Shown: positions 11,500-22,961 of the stretch, in pieces
How positions within the stretch are numbered: position 1 is the stretch's first letter
Layout of the letters: every line of letters starts with the position of its first letter
Source: Batillaria attramentaria
Taxonomy: Eukaryota; Mollusca; Gastropoda; Batillariidae
Reading direction: 5' to 3'
Assembly: GCA_018292915.2 (NCBI GenBank)
Contig: JACVVK020000286.1
Location: 452,001 to 516,000, forward strand
DNA length: 64,000 bases
Notes under the pieces: generated by a model
The model's input: the letters and a program-made list of their open reading frames with translations, nothing else
Databases searched by the model: none
What the model was told of the DNA's origin: nothing
Made by a program: the position numbers and the translations under genes

Positions 11500-14400
11500 C
11501 GGCCGTAATAGTAATCAGTTGACACGTCCGCTGTGTTTAATCTCTACTACTTACACGGCATTGACTTTGCAGCGACGCTGCCTGTAGCAACTTTGTCTTT
11601 TAAGTGTTGGTTTTACTGCGCGAGGACTGTCCACGCGTGACGTCATTCTGAGTGACTCTGATAACGTGTGGAAACGTTATAACTTTTCTATTGTGTTTTG
11701 CTTTGTTTCCTGCGGTATTCTCAGTAGTTGTGGGCTCGTCCCCTGGTACTTTAGTTAACGCATGCCTATTGTTTTCATTTGTTGTCACCTTCTATTGACT
11801 CAGTACTGATTGACTATTTTATCCACTATTCCAGTCCTCAGATATATTTGTAACATGACTCGCACCACCCGAAACAACACTTCACCTCCCACACAAAAAG
11901 TCAATATAGGCCACTTAAATGTGTACCACATATGCAACAAAATACCTGATGTCACTGTTCTTCTTAATCAGGAGAAACCATTCCATATTTTTGGTTTTAC
12001 CGAATCCAGACTGAAACCTCGAATAAGCGACGACATCGTTGCGATTCAGAATTACTCAGTCATACGAAAAGACGCTGCTTCCCCCGGCCACACAGGCATC
12101 GCCGTTTATATTCATAACTCCATCGCCAGCTGTGTAATCCGACGTAAAGACCTTGAGTCGGATAACGTGGAGAGTCTCTGGGTGGAAATGAAATTAAACA
12201 AATCCTCCCCTACGTATATAGGTTTCATTTATAGAAACCCAGCGGCTACGTTCACATGGTATGACGATTTTGTCTCCATGATGGACAAGGTTAATTGTTG
12301 CAAAGGTGATGTACACATCCTGGGTGATTTTAATATTGACTTGATGAAACCCACCAACACAGCATGGACATATACATTCTCTTTATTTGGTCTTAAACAA
12401 ATGGTCACGTCACCCACCAGAGTTGCATCTTCCTCCACTACGCTTATAGACCACATATATACTACTAATACCACGGCCGTGAAAAATGTACATGTACCCT
12501 CCATCTCCATTAGTGATCACTTTCCCGTATGTTTTTCACTATCAGTCCAACGTGACAAGCCCATTCCCAAAACTCACACGTCCATTAGGTACAGATGTTT
12601 TAAAAAGTTTAATAAAGAAGCCTTTCTCATGGACCTTGCCATTACACCATTCTGCGATGTATACCATTACAATGACCCAAACGAGGCCCTGGCGTGCTGG
12701 TACAGACTGTTCCTCGGTGTTTTAGATAAACACGCACCTATAAGAGAAAAAAGAGTAAAACATCCCTCCATGCCGCCATGGCTCTCAGATGACATAAAGA
12801 AGGCAATGGAGTTGAGAGATGACCTTAAAAAAGAAAACAAAATTGATGAGTTCAAAAAGCAACGGAACATGGTTAAATCATTAGTTAGAAGGGCACAGAA
12901 ATCTTTCGCAGAGCAAATCATCGCGGATGGAAAAGACAGTCGGAATATTTGGAAAGCCATCAACATGTTTACCCGTGGCAAAAAATCAAAGCGTGCATTC
13001 ATTCCATGTGAACTCTCACCAAACGATTTTAATGATCATTTTCTAAACATTGCTGATTCCGTAGTCCAGTCTAATCCCAATAACCCCGAAGACTATGTAT
13101 GTTCTGAGGAACTCCGCAGTCACTGTCAGTCAGCAAAAGGAAGTTCTTTCTCTGTTCCACTCATGACCGTCTATGAAGTTGGGAAATCCATCTCTGCTAT
13201 AAAGAACAAGGCGTGTGGTCCTGATGGAATTAACATTAACATCCTTAAGTTGTCACTACCCTACATTGTGGAATCACTCACGTATATTTATAATCTGTCA
13301 CTTAATCACGGTATATTTCCGGACGAACTCAAGAAAGCCAAAGTAGTGCCCATTCCAAAAAGTAAAGATCTCCATAATCTAAGTGACTACCGTCCGATTT
13401 CAGTTTTATCAGTCTTGTCCAAACTACTGGAAAGACATATTCATAACCACATGCTCAGCTTCCTAGAAAAACAACATCTTCTAAATCCGCTTCAATCTGG
13501 TTTCCGCCCCCGACACTCATGCCACACCGCACTTGTCCGCATCGTCGACACATGGTTATCTGCTATCAACAAATCCCAACTAACTGGTGCAGTCTTTCTC
13601 GATCTGAAGAAAGCATTTGACTTGGTGAACCACAGCATTTTGTTAAAGAAATTGTCCATATACATCCCTGATCCTAAGACAATCTCCTTACTTTTTTCAT
13701 ATCTTCAAGGTAGAAGGCAGAAAGTCTATCTAAATGGCGCGTTTTCTAAGGAAGGTATTGTTAAACTCGGTGTGCCCCAGGGCTCTATCCTTGGCCCAAT
13801 TTTCTTTTGTTTATTCATCAATGATATGCCCCTCTCACTCTCTAACCCTAACGTAAGCTGTGATATGTTTGCTGACGACTCCACGCTCCATGTGTCGGAT
13901 GTGCACGAGTTCAAAGTAAATGAAGTATTGCAGCAGAGCCTCACTGAAGTCTCTCAGTGGTGTAAGGTCAACCACATGGTAATTAGTACCACCAAAACCA
14001 AAAGCATGCTCATAACAACGCGCCAAAAACAACAACGCAAACTTTCCCCTCTACGGTTGTCAGTTGGATCAGAGTCCATCGAGCAAGTCTCAAACCACCG
14101 TCTACTTGGTGTCATAATTGACGACCAACTAAAGTGGGAAACGCATGTTGATGGTCTCTGTAAGTTATTATCAAAAAATCTATTCTTGCTATCTAAACTA
14201 AGTCGCTTAGTTAGTCATGACACCTGCAAGCTCTTCTTTCATGCCCACGTGCAAAGTCACCTGGATTTTGCGTCTACTCTGTGGGACGAGTGCAGCGAAA
14301 ATCAGTTCAAAATGGTAAACTCCATTCACCGGCGCGCTGTCAAACTCTTACACTCGGGTAATTCTAGTACTGACCAAAAGTTTAAAATCCTCAAACTTCT

Positions 14401-15000
14401 TCCCCTAAAACAGCATCTGGAATTTAACAAATGCTTACTAATGCACAAAATTGTCTACTGCAAAGCCCCAACATATCTTCATCAACTGTTTAATTTCAAA
14501 CACGATAAACAACACAACACAAGGAACAGTCTGCTCCCAGTGCCTCGTCCAAGGGTTGATATCTACAAATGTAGCCTGTCTTTCTCAGGGGCATCCATAT
14601 GGAACTCTTTACCACTAAGTATCCAAAACATTTCCAAATTCACTGACTTCAAACAAATTCTACACGACACGCTCATCTGAACATGTAGGCAGAAATGTGT
14701 TATATGCATGTTTTCGAATGTTAGTGACGACTTTGAAGTTCTTACTTGGCATACAGCCAATATCATCGACAAATGCCACGTGTGTTTTGATTGTTTATCA
14801 TGTCTACTTTTCTCTTCTTCATTTCTTTTAGATAGTTAATACTTTTGTTTGTCTTTTTTCTCCCCCCGCCCCCTTTTTCCCCCTTGTTTTGATGTTGTCT
14901 TTTTACCCTTTAACGTAGACTAGCAGGACAGCTTGTAAGACAGGCAGTAATGCCTAAATGCTTTATCCTGAATAAAAAACGTTTCATCATCATCATCATC
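11500..15000 (+). mobile_element. CR1/Jockey-group non-LTR retrotransposon
   Basis: The element holds one long intact ORF (11855-14680) with endonuclease and reverse transcriptase domains. A roughly 320-base 3' tail ends with AATAAA at about 14971 and a (TCA)n run at 14983-15000, where a LINE 3' repeat is expected. No ORF1 is visible upstream. The 5' boundary is uncertain: the 24-bp minisatellite at 11264-11455 could be inside or outside. No long terminal repeats flank it. The clade is judged from recalled motif style and was not verified by a tree. Confidence 0.8.
11855..14680 (+). CDS. LINE ORF2-like protein: APE endonuclease plus reverse transcriptase
   Basis: This 941-residue ORF starts at the first in-frame ATG; the open frame extends 15 codons further upstream without one. 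The N-terminal third is an exonuclease-endonuclease-phosphatase domain, with Asn in a GHLN motif near residue 22, the catalytic Glu in TES at about 50, GDFN at about 157-160 (D158) and a terminal SDH (D221, H222). The reverse transcriptase follows, with SDYRPIS and QSGFRP motifs, the first catalytic Asp in FLDLKKAFD (D583), VPQGSILGP, and FADD (D674, D675). There is no RNase H or C-terminal zinc knuckle. The protein would nick target DNA and prime reverse transcription of its own RNA. The frame has no stops or shifts, so this insertion may be young. It is unrelated to the flanking RING genes. Confidence 0.92.
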   Translation: MTRTTRNNTSPPTQKVNIGHLNVYHICNKIPDVTVLLNQEKPFHIFGFTESRLKPRISDDIVAIQNYSVIRKDAASPGHTGIAVYIHNSIASCVIRRKDLESDNVESLWVEMKLNKSSPTYIGFIYRNPAATFTWYDDFVSMMDKVNCCKGDVHILGDFNIDLMKPTNTAWTYTFSLFGLKQMVTSPTRVASSSTTLIDHIYTTNTTAVKNVHVPSISISDHFPVCFSLSVQRDKPIPKTHTSIRYRCFKKFNKEAFLMDLAITPFCDVYHYNDPNEALACWYRLFLGVLDKHAPIREKRVKHPSMPPWLSDDIKKAMELRDDLKKENKIDEFKKQRNMVKSLVRRAQKSFAEQIIADGKDSRNIWKAINMFTRGKKSKRAFIPCELSPNDFNDHFLNIADSVVQSNPNNPEDYVCSEELRSHCQSAKGSSFSVPLMTVYEVGKSISAIKNKACGPDGININILKLSLPYIVESLTYIYNLSLNHGIFPDELKKAKVVPIPKSKDLHNLSDYRPISVLSVLSKLLERHIHNHMLSFLEKQHLLNPLQSGFRPRHSCHTALVRIVDTWLSAINKSQLTGAVFLDLKKAFDLVNHSILLKKLSIYIPDPKTISLLFSYLQGRRQKVYLNGAFSKEGIVKLGVPQGSILGPIFFCLFINDMPLSLSNPNVSCDMFADDSTLHVSDVHEFKVNEVLQQSLTEVSQWCKVNHMVISTTKTKSMLITTRQKQQRKLSPLRLSVGSESIEQVSNHRLLGVIIDDQLKWETHVDGLCKLLSKNLFLLSKLSRLVSHDTCKLFFHAHVQSHLDFASTLWDECSENQFKMVNSIHRRAVKLLHSGNSSTDQKFKILKLLPLKQHLEFNKCLLMHKIVYCKAPTYLHQLFNFKHDKQHNTRNSLLPVPRPRVDIYKCSLSFSGASIWNSLPLSIQNISKFTDFKQILHDTLI

Positions 15001-15319
15001 TCTCTCTCCACAAATGTGTGTATGTTGTTCTGATTGCAACTGCCTTACTACTATGTTGAAATGACCAACTGGTGTTTTTTTTCCGACAGTACGTGTTATA
15101 ATTATTTTCCATGCACCCCAAATGGGGTTTCTGGAATAAACTTGAGCTTGAACTTTAACTTGTTTGGCACTGTCATCCGGCCAAGGTAAAACTGACACCA
15201 GCAACACGGACTGGAAGATCACGCAGACTGTTTTTACCCACTTTCGCATCATGGGACTGTGATTGTATGAGGATTATTTGTAATAATATGATAGTGCGTG
15301 CGTGCGTGCGTGCGTGTGC

Positions 15320-15361
<42 letters not shown>

Positions 15362-16323
15362 AAATGGACTTGCTGTGAAAGATGTTATGCTTGCAAGTAA
15401 ATTATTATTTGTGGTTTAATTGTTATTGCATGTGTTTCGATTTGGTTTCTATTTTTCTAATATTCTTAATTTGGATTTTTCCGGGGGAGGGGGGATAATT
15501 TACATATGTATGGAATGCTGCGATGATTCGTAATGTTTTAACATGTTTGGACTGTGATTGTGTGAGATGGATTTATTGCACATGCCATACCAACTTTATG
15601 TAGTTTGTATTGACGTAGATTCTTAATTTTTCAATCTTATTTTGTTTCGAACTGTGAGTCTTAAAAAGATTTTCCATTTTATACCTGTTATTTAATGGAC
15701 AATAAACTTGGCTGATTTTGAATTTGAAACATTTGTACTTCCGGAGCGGCCGGTAATCGTATGGGCTTACACGAAAATTTGCAGGGAGAAAATTGCGCCT
15801 CCGAAAACTGCACTTGCAAAAATGTGTTAATACTGACATCATGTGCCCCTCACGTCCGCTCGGGCCTGCTTATCTCTTTCAGTGGTACAGTACAGTCACA
15901 AGTCAAACTACCCTAAAGCGTCACGGTGTGTAGGCGGACGGGCTTATTCAGTTGAAACCGGATTATACTCATAAAACGTGTTCACACTGGGTCCTGCTAT
16001 TCAGTGGATCCCTGCACCAAGCACATACATATGCTTTTAATACATTTTATCAGAAAGACTTCGTTCCTCAGAAACAGAGACAACTTGAACAGTCATTGTC
16101 AGTACACTGACTAGTGACTACAGTACGTATTCTGCTGGCTGGCCGGCCCGGATTACACCCGGCGCCGGAGAAGAAGGAACACTTTTTTTTCCCTGTATAT
16201 AGAGTATTGTTTCGTTCTTAATCGTGATTGGCGGTAATATGTATTTTCTTTGAGCCCGCCCGGCCGAGTATTTAATTGCCCCTCCAGTCGGGGGATGAAT
16301 AAAGTATTTTAAACTTGACTGAA
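15001..16323. other. Intergenic DNA with candidate LINE 3' tails
   Basis: No gene is supported. Two AATAAAC-type sequences followed by TTGA-rich short repeats (about 15130-15165 and 15700-15735) look like 3' ends of other LINE insertions. A (GTGC)n(GA)n tract lies at 15297-15361. From about 15880 the DNA becomes rich in CAGT/ACTG. Confidence 0.4.
15297..15361. repeat. (GTGC)n(GA)n microsatellite
   Basis: Five GTGC-type units are followed by about 25 GA units with one interruption. Confidence 0.9.
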
Positions 16324-16501
16324 GTGGGTGGGTGGGTGTTTGGGAGTTTAACGTCCTTCTCCACCACATAAGGGTGATATCAAAGACGGGGCAACGAGAA
16401 AAAAGGCCAGCACAAATATCTGGCCCCAGCCGGCGGGATTCGAACTCACGACCCGAGCCGCATTGAGAGTCCAACGCTCTACCATTCGGCCACCCCGGCT
16501 C
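16324..16501 (-). mobile_element. tRNA-derived SINE, near full-length copy
   Basis: Read on the minus strand it starts with a tRNA-like head containing an A-box-like TGGCCGAATGG and a B box GAGTTCGAATCCC. It continues through a body (GGCCAGATATTTGTGCTGGC and GGGGCAACGAGAA elsewhere in the family) and ends in ACTCCCAAACACCCACCC. Other copies are at 30005-30120, 37387-37550 and 41753-41935, with body or tail fragments at 39490-39531 and 60536-60592. The B box implies RNA polymerase III transcription of the founder. Confidence 0.85.
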
Positions 16502-18628
16502 TGACTGAAGTGATTATCAACACTGAACGTTGATCACTTCTAAGCATAGGACGGTCTCTTTTACATTCCAGTGAAAGCGGGTATTCTCAAACACTGTTCC
16601 GAAGCAGTCCGACCGACTGACGCACACTGTTGCATCGGCCACGGTGGCACTGACTAAACTGAGCTGTATGTGCCAGCACTGAGCCAAGCCGCGCGCGTCG
16701 TGAAACCTAGAAAACCATGTCAGTACTGACGACCTGTTGTTGACCTGACAGGGGAACACTCGGCCTGACACGAATAGAACTGTGTATGCAGGTGGGTTTG
16801 GCACTCTGCCAGTTTCTAGTCTAGCCGCCTCGCGCCGCGTCCCGCGCAAGGCTACCGACCTTTTCTCAGAAACGCCAATTTCGTGGTAATGCCGTCAAAG
16901 CCCTACTTCCCCAGAAATTTCGGATCCAACGACTTGTGTGCGTATGACCAAACTGATTTCCGTCAGAGTGAAGTATTCCGGCTTTAGTGAGACGTAGTCA
17001 AGACTGACTTTCGATAAAAAGAAAAAAAAATACATAACTTGATTATACTATCCCTCATCGTTCATGTTTGACCAAGTCGGACTCGATTTGCGAACTGACG
17101 TAAGGGAGTGTCACAACAAGAATAATCTTTGTGTGTTGGCTGCGCCAGTTCTGTACCGCCAGTATCAGCGGCGGCCGGGTCCGTCACTCAAAGACCAGAC
17201 TGAGAAAAGTTGAAATACATTACATACGTTGTGTGAACGGCGGGTGCACACATCGGAATCTTTGTCAGTAAATGGACACTGACAACTAATTCGCTTGAAC
17301 CGCCACTGGACACCCCGTGAACAGGGATGTATTACGTCACGCCAGTAGAGACGACAAGGCGGGCCGAGTGATTCATCGTACGCGGCAGTGGAAAATACAC
17401 ACTCGTAAATTCAGTGTCAAATCAGTGGCCATCATGTCAGTGCACGGGTACAGGACTGAAAACTGTAAGCGTCAGTTATGTGCCACTGAACTGCGTGTGC
17501 CTCAGTCAAAGCTTACCTGGGAACTGAACTTGAAACTGATGTGGTTTTAGTCATACTTGATGTTCAGGTCAGTTCGATTCTGTGGCAGTTACTCCAGTCA
17601 GGTAAGAGGAAATACTCACTATACTGTGTATGTACTGTACGCATCGATTACATTCTAGTATTGTATGAGCAAACCCCTCTGTTCACCACCGCTGCTTCCC
17701 GGCACATTCACAGTCCGCGGTTAGGGAAAACACCCAAACAAAAGAAAACATCGGGTTTTTTGTGTTTTGTTTTGTTTTTTACAAACTGGCATCACGTCAA
17801 CTTGTGGACAACGCTAACCCGACAAAAATTAATCAGTGTTCGTCACGCTACCGGCGGCAACGATCCCCGCCAAGGAATCACTACGACAGTGGTTGTTTGA
17901 AAATCTTAAGAGCCCAAGCCCGACCACTCACCCCTGCCCGCTGTATGATAAGAGTGGTTAAAAAGAACAAGCCACTGCACACCAGTAGCATCCACTTCAA
18001 ACCACTGACTATTACGCAAGGCCTGGGCCTTCCCCACCGGCCAGACCCAAGACAAGTTGCAGACTGCATAATAGTGGCTTGTAGTGGCTCCTTGTGATCT
18101 GAAAATTTCAAGTAAAATTGCGATTTTGGCATGAGCTTTTAAAAATGAAATCCGGCCCTTTGCGTGAAATCATTAAATAAACCGGTTTGAGGGCTAGGAA
18201 TAGGACGAAATACATGCATATGATCCGTCTGCTGTAAACAGCCCACAGTGGCTCGGGACTGAGGTGGTGTGACTTGACTGAGGTCAGTGGTCCGGTCATG
18301 TTTTCCTTTATTCACAGACTATGTTTACAGCCCTACGCAGACACCGTGCCTCAGTTTACTCGGGAACCACTTGAAGCCAGTGATAGGCACGACCTCGACC
18401 TCTTAGCCACGCCGGTGACTGGGGTTAGCCTCAGATATAAACTCCGCAGGTATAAAGATATCGCCGCAACTACGTTGAGTAAACTGAAATAATTATGGTA
18501 TCAGTCAGTTCTGCCGGCCGGGTATCTCAGCATTCATCTGAGACTGACGACACGTCAGTGACAGCCGGATTATCATCAGTGGCCGCAGAGGAAAATCCGG
18601 CACCCGGCATAATCGTTTTACTGATCAT
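16502..18628. other. CAGT/ACTG-enriched intergenic block, left part
   Basis: No gene is supported. The tetramers CAGT and ACTG, often as TCAGTG or CACTGA, occur several times more often than expected: about 40 by hand count in 16501-17640 against about 9 expected at equal base frequencies. The enrichment continues on the far side of the Harbinger-like element to about 21100. I cannot assign a cause. Confidence 0.55.
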
Positions 18629-19860
18629 GGGCCGTGGTCACGACGCGTTCGTAACTTTTCCGCCACCGATTTACGCACGCGAGGGTCCGTAACTTACGAT
18701 TTGTGATAAAATTGGGTGGTCATGACGTTTGCGCAGAGTTACGGCCGCTCGGAAACCCTTGCGTATTGTACACCACCTAGGAGGGTGTCGGAAAGGTGCC
18801 GTAGCCTTTGCGTAAATCTGAAAAATGGCGGCCCGCTTGATTTACCTGAACTGCAAATGAGAAGAGCATTGCGACGGGAAAGGGTGTTCCGCGATCGTAC
18901 TAACCCTTTTGACTTGTACGACGATGTGGACATGCTTCAAAGGTTTAGATTTAGGAGGAGAGACCTGCAGGAATTGTGCGATCTTTTGTAGGACGACTTG
19001 AGTGTAGAGGGGGCGCGTTCAGTTCACTACGCACCCTGCAATGCAAAGGCCTGTATGGCCGGCTGTACACACATCGTGGGTTGATTTGTTTCCTTTTTGT
19101 GGGTTAACATTTGTTGTGTGTGTTTCGGACTAGTTCAGTGCTGAACGCACTCGGTCAGTCCTCACTGATCAGCCACCACCGTTTTGATCGTATGCCTGTC
19201 AATGCAGGTCTCATTCATTGTGTTGTGGACCCGAAACGTGCGGGTTCCGAATTCAGAGTTATGGTCGAGTCATGTTTCTCTGCCGTAGCAAGTCAGGTTA
19301 AATGCGTGGCATGTATGTGGAGAGTTTTGTTGATGTTGTTGTTATCCTCTCCTCTTTCGTTTTTCGTTGTTCTTTGATTGAGGTTCATTCCGTTGGTTTT
19401 CTTGCCAGTGAGCCTGCTACATGCGGTTTGTACGTGCAGTAAATGCTTCTACTGGTTGTAGTCCGTCCAATGTTGAGATAGAGACTGCTAGGAAGCGGTC
19501 TATATGCGACCTGCATGCTCTCCTGATCACACTCTCCACATACATGCCACGCATTTAACCTGATAAACATGACTCGATCAAAAATTCTGTAGTGAACGCG
19601 TACTGAACATACCCCCTCTACTCTTTCACGCTTCACGCTGGAAGGAGAATTTGTGCAGGCCATGTGATGGTGTTTTCCGTGGGAATCCCAGGGGTCCCAC
19701 ACCTATCTAAAAATAACCCGTACTTGACACCGTTTCCAGTAAGTGCGCGTCGTGACCGGCCAACTAGCGGAAGAGATAGTTTTCACGTAGCCACGTACGA
19801 ACTTACGATCCGCAACCCATTTGCGCAAAGAAATTTGCGTTCGCGTCGTGACCTCGGCCC
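18629..19860 (+). mobile_element. PIF/Harbinger-like DNA transposon, internally decayed
   Basis: Imperfect terminal inverted repeats of about 26 bases bound this 1.23-kb segment. The left end reads GGGCCGTGGTCACGACGCG, and the right end read backwards is GGGCCGAGGTCACGACGCG. A GGTCACGACGCG copy also lies inside the right end (about 19746-19760). A HARBI1-like transposase fragment lies between the ends. Inverted copies of a roughly 50-base segment sit at 19264-19325 and 19525-19585. A three-base target duplication typical of the superfamily is not clear, so the outer limits may be off by some bases. Confidence 0.6.
18836..18991 (+). pseudogene. HARBI1-like (PIF/Harbinger) transposase N-terminal fragment
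   Basis: The frame encodes a motif string typical of the N-terminus of Harbinger nuclease proteins: an Arg-rich segment, RERVFRDRTNPFDLYDD, then an RFRFRR..L..LCDLL segment. In the family this precedes the DDE nuclease domain. Here the frame meets TAG at 18989-18991 directly after CDLL. I found no DDE region downstream, so the copy is truncated and cannot encode a working transposase. Family assignment is from recalled motif style. Confidence 0.65.
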
Positions 19861-21307
19861 CTGGGTCAGTCTTTCAACAGCCGGCAGTACCGACCAGTGT
19901 CAGTCACACCCGGCGACTTACGATCAGTGAGGCCGACAACTAGACGCGGGGCGGCACTGGACTAATCCATCACTGAGATTCCTGAATGAATCTTTTCACT
20001 TCACAGATTTCCCATCAGTTCTAATCAAAATAGGACGAGTTTTCATAAAATTTAACAACAACAACTTGACTGACAACAAACGAGTTTTCAGTCACCGCTC
20101 AGTGACACTGAGCTGGGGACGAACTCAGTGGAGGGATTGCAGTGGATCATGGCCGCCGTGTAAACTGAACTTGACTGAGGCGCCAATATTGGTTCGTTCA
20201 GGCTTCCGTGTAGATGTTGTTTTAATTCAAACATACGACATCTCACAGGAATTGCTTGTTCTACTCATAAAACAAAGGGTCAGTGACTGTACACTTATCA
20301 GTGGTCTGAATGTCTGTCTTCGTAGCTGTACCACTGCAAGAGGCCGGAAACAGGTGAATGGCCGGGGGCCGCTTGGCGCGGGGGCTGGGTGAATTAGGTT
20401 GGCTACGGGTCAAGGACTTGGAATTCCCGTTACTATTTTTACTCCGATCTGGGTAATTCTAAGTCACCTCTTGCGACGGCCTGAGACGTGAGTTGATTTT
20501 AACGTCAAGCGTTTAGTAATCTTTAATGATATGTTTTGGCTGAAACTTGTTTGCTACAACTTGAATTAAGGGAATAGTTTATTGTCGCCTGCCATGGCGT
20601 TGAGGCCGTATATCTGGCATCACAAACAGTCGAGGCTCCCGAGTCGTTTGCTTGCTAGTGGCGTGTACCGTGCCTTAGCCGGTGCAGTTTATCTTCCTCG
20701 TACTTTCCTCTCCTGAATGACGCAAACGACAGGACCCCGCCACGCGACATGCTTGAATTAGATACTTTATCGTGAAATATCTGAAGAGACTCGGACCTGG
20801 CATTTCAAGTTCTTAGAAATTAGTATTTCAGGACGGAAACTGATCTAACTGTCGACGCGCTGTCAGTGTCAGTGCTAGTCAGTGAACTTGACTTTGAAGT
20901 CAAGTATAGTCGCGGCCTGGGTGGATGATGCAGCCGGTGTACTAACTGAACCGTGATGTTTAGCGTTATTCAACACCTCAGTGGTGAGCACTGTCCACCA
21001 TCAGTATCCTAGTAGAAACGTTCAAACAGTTCTGTCTATTGCTACGCGGCACCGCAGACGGTGTTACTGCCGTGAGTCAGTAGTATGGAAAATCATAGTG
21101 GTAATTCAGTCCATAAAACTGTGCTGCATCCTGAAACTGTGGGATGAAAACAAAAACCAAACTTTTGTTTAATAATCTTACAATCACGTACATCACTTTT
21201 GTTCTCTAAGTAGCGAAATGTGTTTTTGTTTCGTAGCTTGCTAAATGGTCTTGTCAAAACTATCCACCCCTCAGTGTACAAGTACTGTCACAAAACAACA
21301 ACAAAGC

Positions 21308-21362
<55 letters not shown>

Positions 21363-22025
21363 TGGAGGGAACGCCGGGTCAGTGGAGGCATGGGAGTGGG
21401 GGCACAGAACCTTTAAATAAGGTCAAGTACGCACGCCCGCGATCTTGCAAGTAGGACAGCAGCTGAATACCAATATAGTGACATGTTTCCGCTGTAGCCA
21501 AGCATTCGAAACAACTGTCGGATTTTTAAATTCTGATTTTCTTTCTTTTTCACACACGCATGATATAGATATATACACATAATTATATGGCGTGTACTAC
21601 ACGTTCACATGACAGCAGCAGTTACAAATAGACAGCAGTGCAAACATCAAATACAACACCAGATAACACCGTATACTTATACGCGACAAGTACACATGCA
21701 GGCAGAAGGTGAACAAAGCCCTCCCCCACCCCCAGCTCACCCCCCCCTCCTTCCTGCCAAGTGTCCAACAGCAAACAATACAACTCTGTGTATGGTGCTT
21801 GCATGAACCTGAGTCAACAAACTACTACGTCAGTTGGACAATATATGCAACTGTACAGGAGTGTGGGTTTTACAACAGTAAACTAGTCATTATTGAAATT
21901 AGCGAGTTTTCCAGAAAGTCCATGTTTGTACCTTTCAATTTTATATCTTTGTCCGACACATCAGAAAAAAATGTTCATTTGCGGCAGTTTTTCTTGTAGT
22001 CTACAATTATAAATGTGAAACTTAG
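19861..22025. other. CAGT/ACTG-enriched intergenic block, right part
   Basis: No gene is supported. TCAGTG/CACTGA words stay frequent to about 21100 (for example around 20080-20180 and 20860-20885). A (CA)n tract is at 21309-21360. This is upstream DNA of gene B, but no core promoter can be picked out. Confidence 0.45.
21309..21360. repeat. (CA)n microsatellite
   Basis: Twenty-six CA units without interruption. Confidence 0.95.
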
Positions 22026-22283
22026 CTAACAACCAGTTTTCACATTTTGTTTCATTCCGAACATCACCAAAGACTCTGTGAGTACAACAGATTCACAGTG
22101 ACTGCAGTTGCCATGCAGCCAAGTCTGGACTGTTGGCCAAAATACATGCACGTGAGAGCAGCTCCAGAATAAATGGCGTGACGTTTCTTCCTCTTGTTGA
22201 CAGAATGTACATAATGCGGAGTCAACAATTTTCCTAAGAAATAAGAATCTTTTTCTTTGTAAAACACGATGCAGTAATCTCAC
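22026..22283 (-). pseudogene. LINE reverse-transcriptase C-terminal zinc-finger (zf-RVT) remnant
   Basis: The minus-strand frame carries CTFCQQEEETSRHLFWSC followed by FW, the C-x2-C...H-x4-C pattern of the zf-RVT domain at the C-terminus of L1/BovB-type LINE proteins. A preceding LLHRVLQRKRFLFL segment also fits that region. Only about 85 residues remain and no reverse transcriptase core is present, so this is a 3' fragment of a LINE different from the one at 11.5-15 kb. Confidence 0.7.
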
Positions 22284-22961
22284 TTGACACCATCAGCTGA
22301 CAATCGACTGTAGTTTTATAAGGTTTGATAGAAATGAGCTCTCACCGAGGTCGATGCGTGTACTGTAATTCCCTCGTAGCTACACAGGGTGGGTTACACA
22401 GACTTGACCAGAGCTGATTAAATATCTTTCGAGCCACTGTGGAGAATGAGCTTCCATACCTTATACAGTGACATTTTTTTTTTCTGTCACGCTCTGTCTC
22501 GTTGTTTGCTGTTGTTCACACATTGTACTGTAGCTATACAGAAAAGTCCAATGTCAGTAATCAGTACTTTTCGATTTAATTTTAAGAACGAAGCACACTT
22601 ACCAATTAACATTCCACAAAAAATATAAGATTTCATACGACACAGAAGTGTTCATTGGTAGGAGTCACTGGAACTTTTTGACGTCCGTCCGAACTGATGC
22701 TTGACCCAAATTTGACTCGAACTTCCGTGTCAAATTTCTTGCCAAATATTGAGAACCGAAGTCAAACTTCGAAACTTTCTTAAACAGTTAAACAATTACT
22801 CCCGATTTTTAAAGAACATACTCCGGGGCGTTCACTCAAAGAATATTGACTTTCAGGTACGTCCCAGGGGCTGTCGGGCTCCAGTTACACACTGAACGGT
22901 CCGGGTATCTCCACAGCTCTTCATCACACTTAGAACTAATACCGAAGAGACAGCCTGCACG
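22284..22961 (+). other. Upstream and 5' untranslated region of gene B
   Basis: No coding sequence is supported. A possible acceptor (gactttcag) ends at 22856, which would make 22857-22961 part of a 5' untranslated exon, matching acceptors found 100-400 bases before the start codons of genes A, C, D and E. No TATA or initiator motif is convincing. Confidence 0.35.

Noticed and set aside
10920..11525. 201-codon minus-strand ORF with VIHTVLDT repeats
   Set aside because: It is the antisense translation of the 24-bp minisatellite; the sense frames over it are equally artefactual.
16430..16500. tRNA gene on the minus strand
   Set aside because: The A- and B-box sequence is the head of a SINE: the same head plus body and tail recurs elsewhere in the window, and it does not fold into a clean cloverleaf with a clear anticodon arm.
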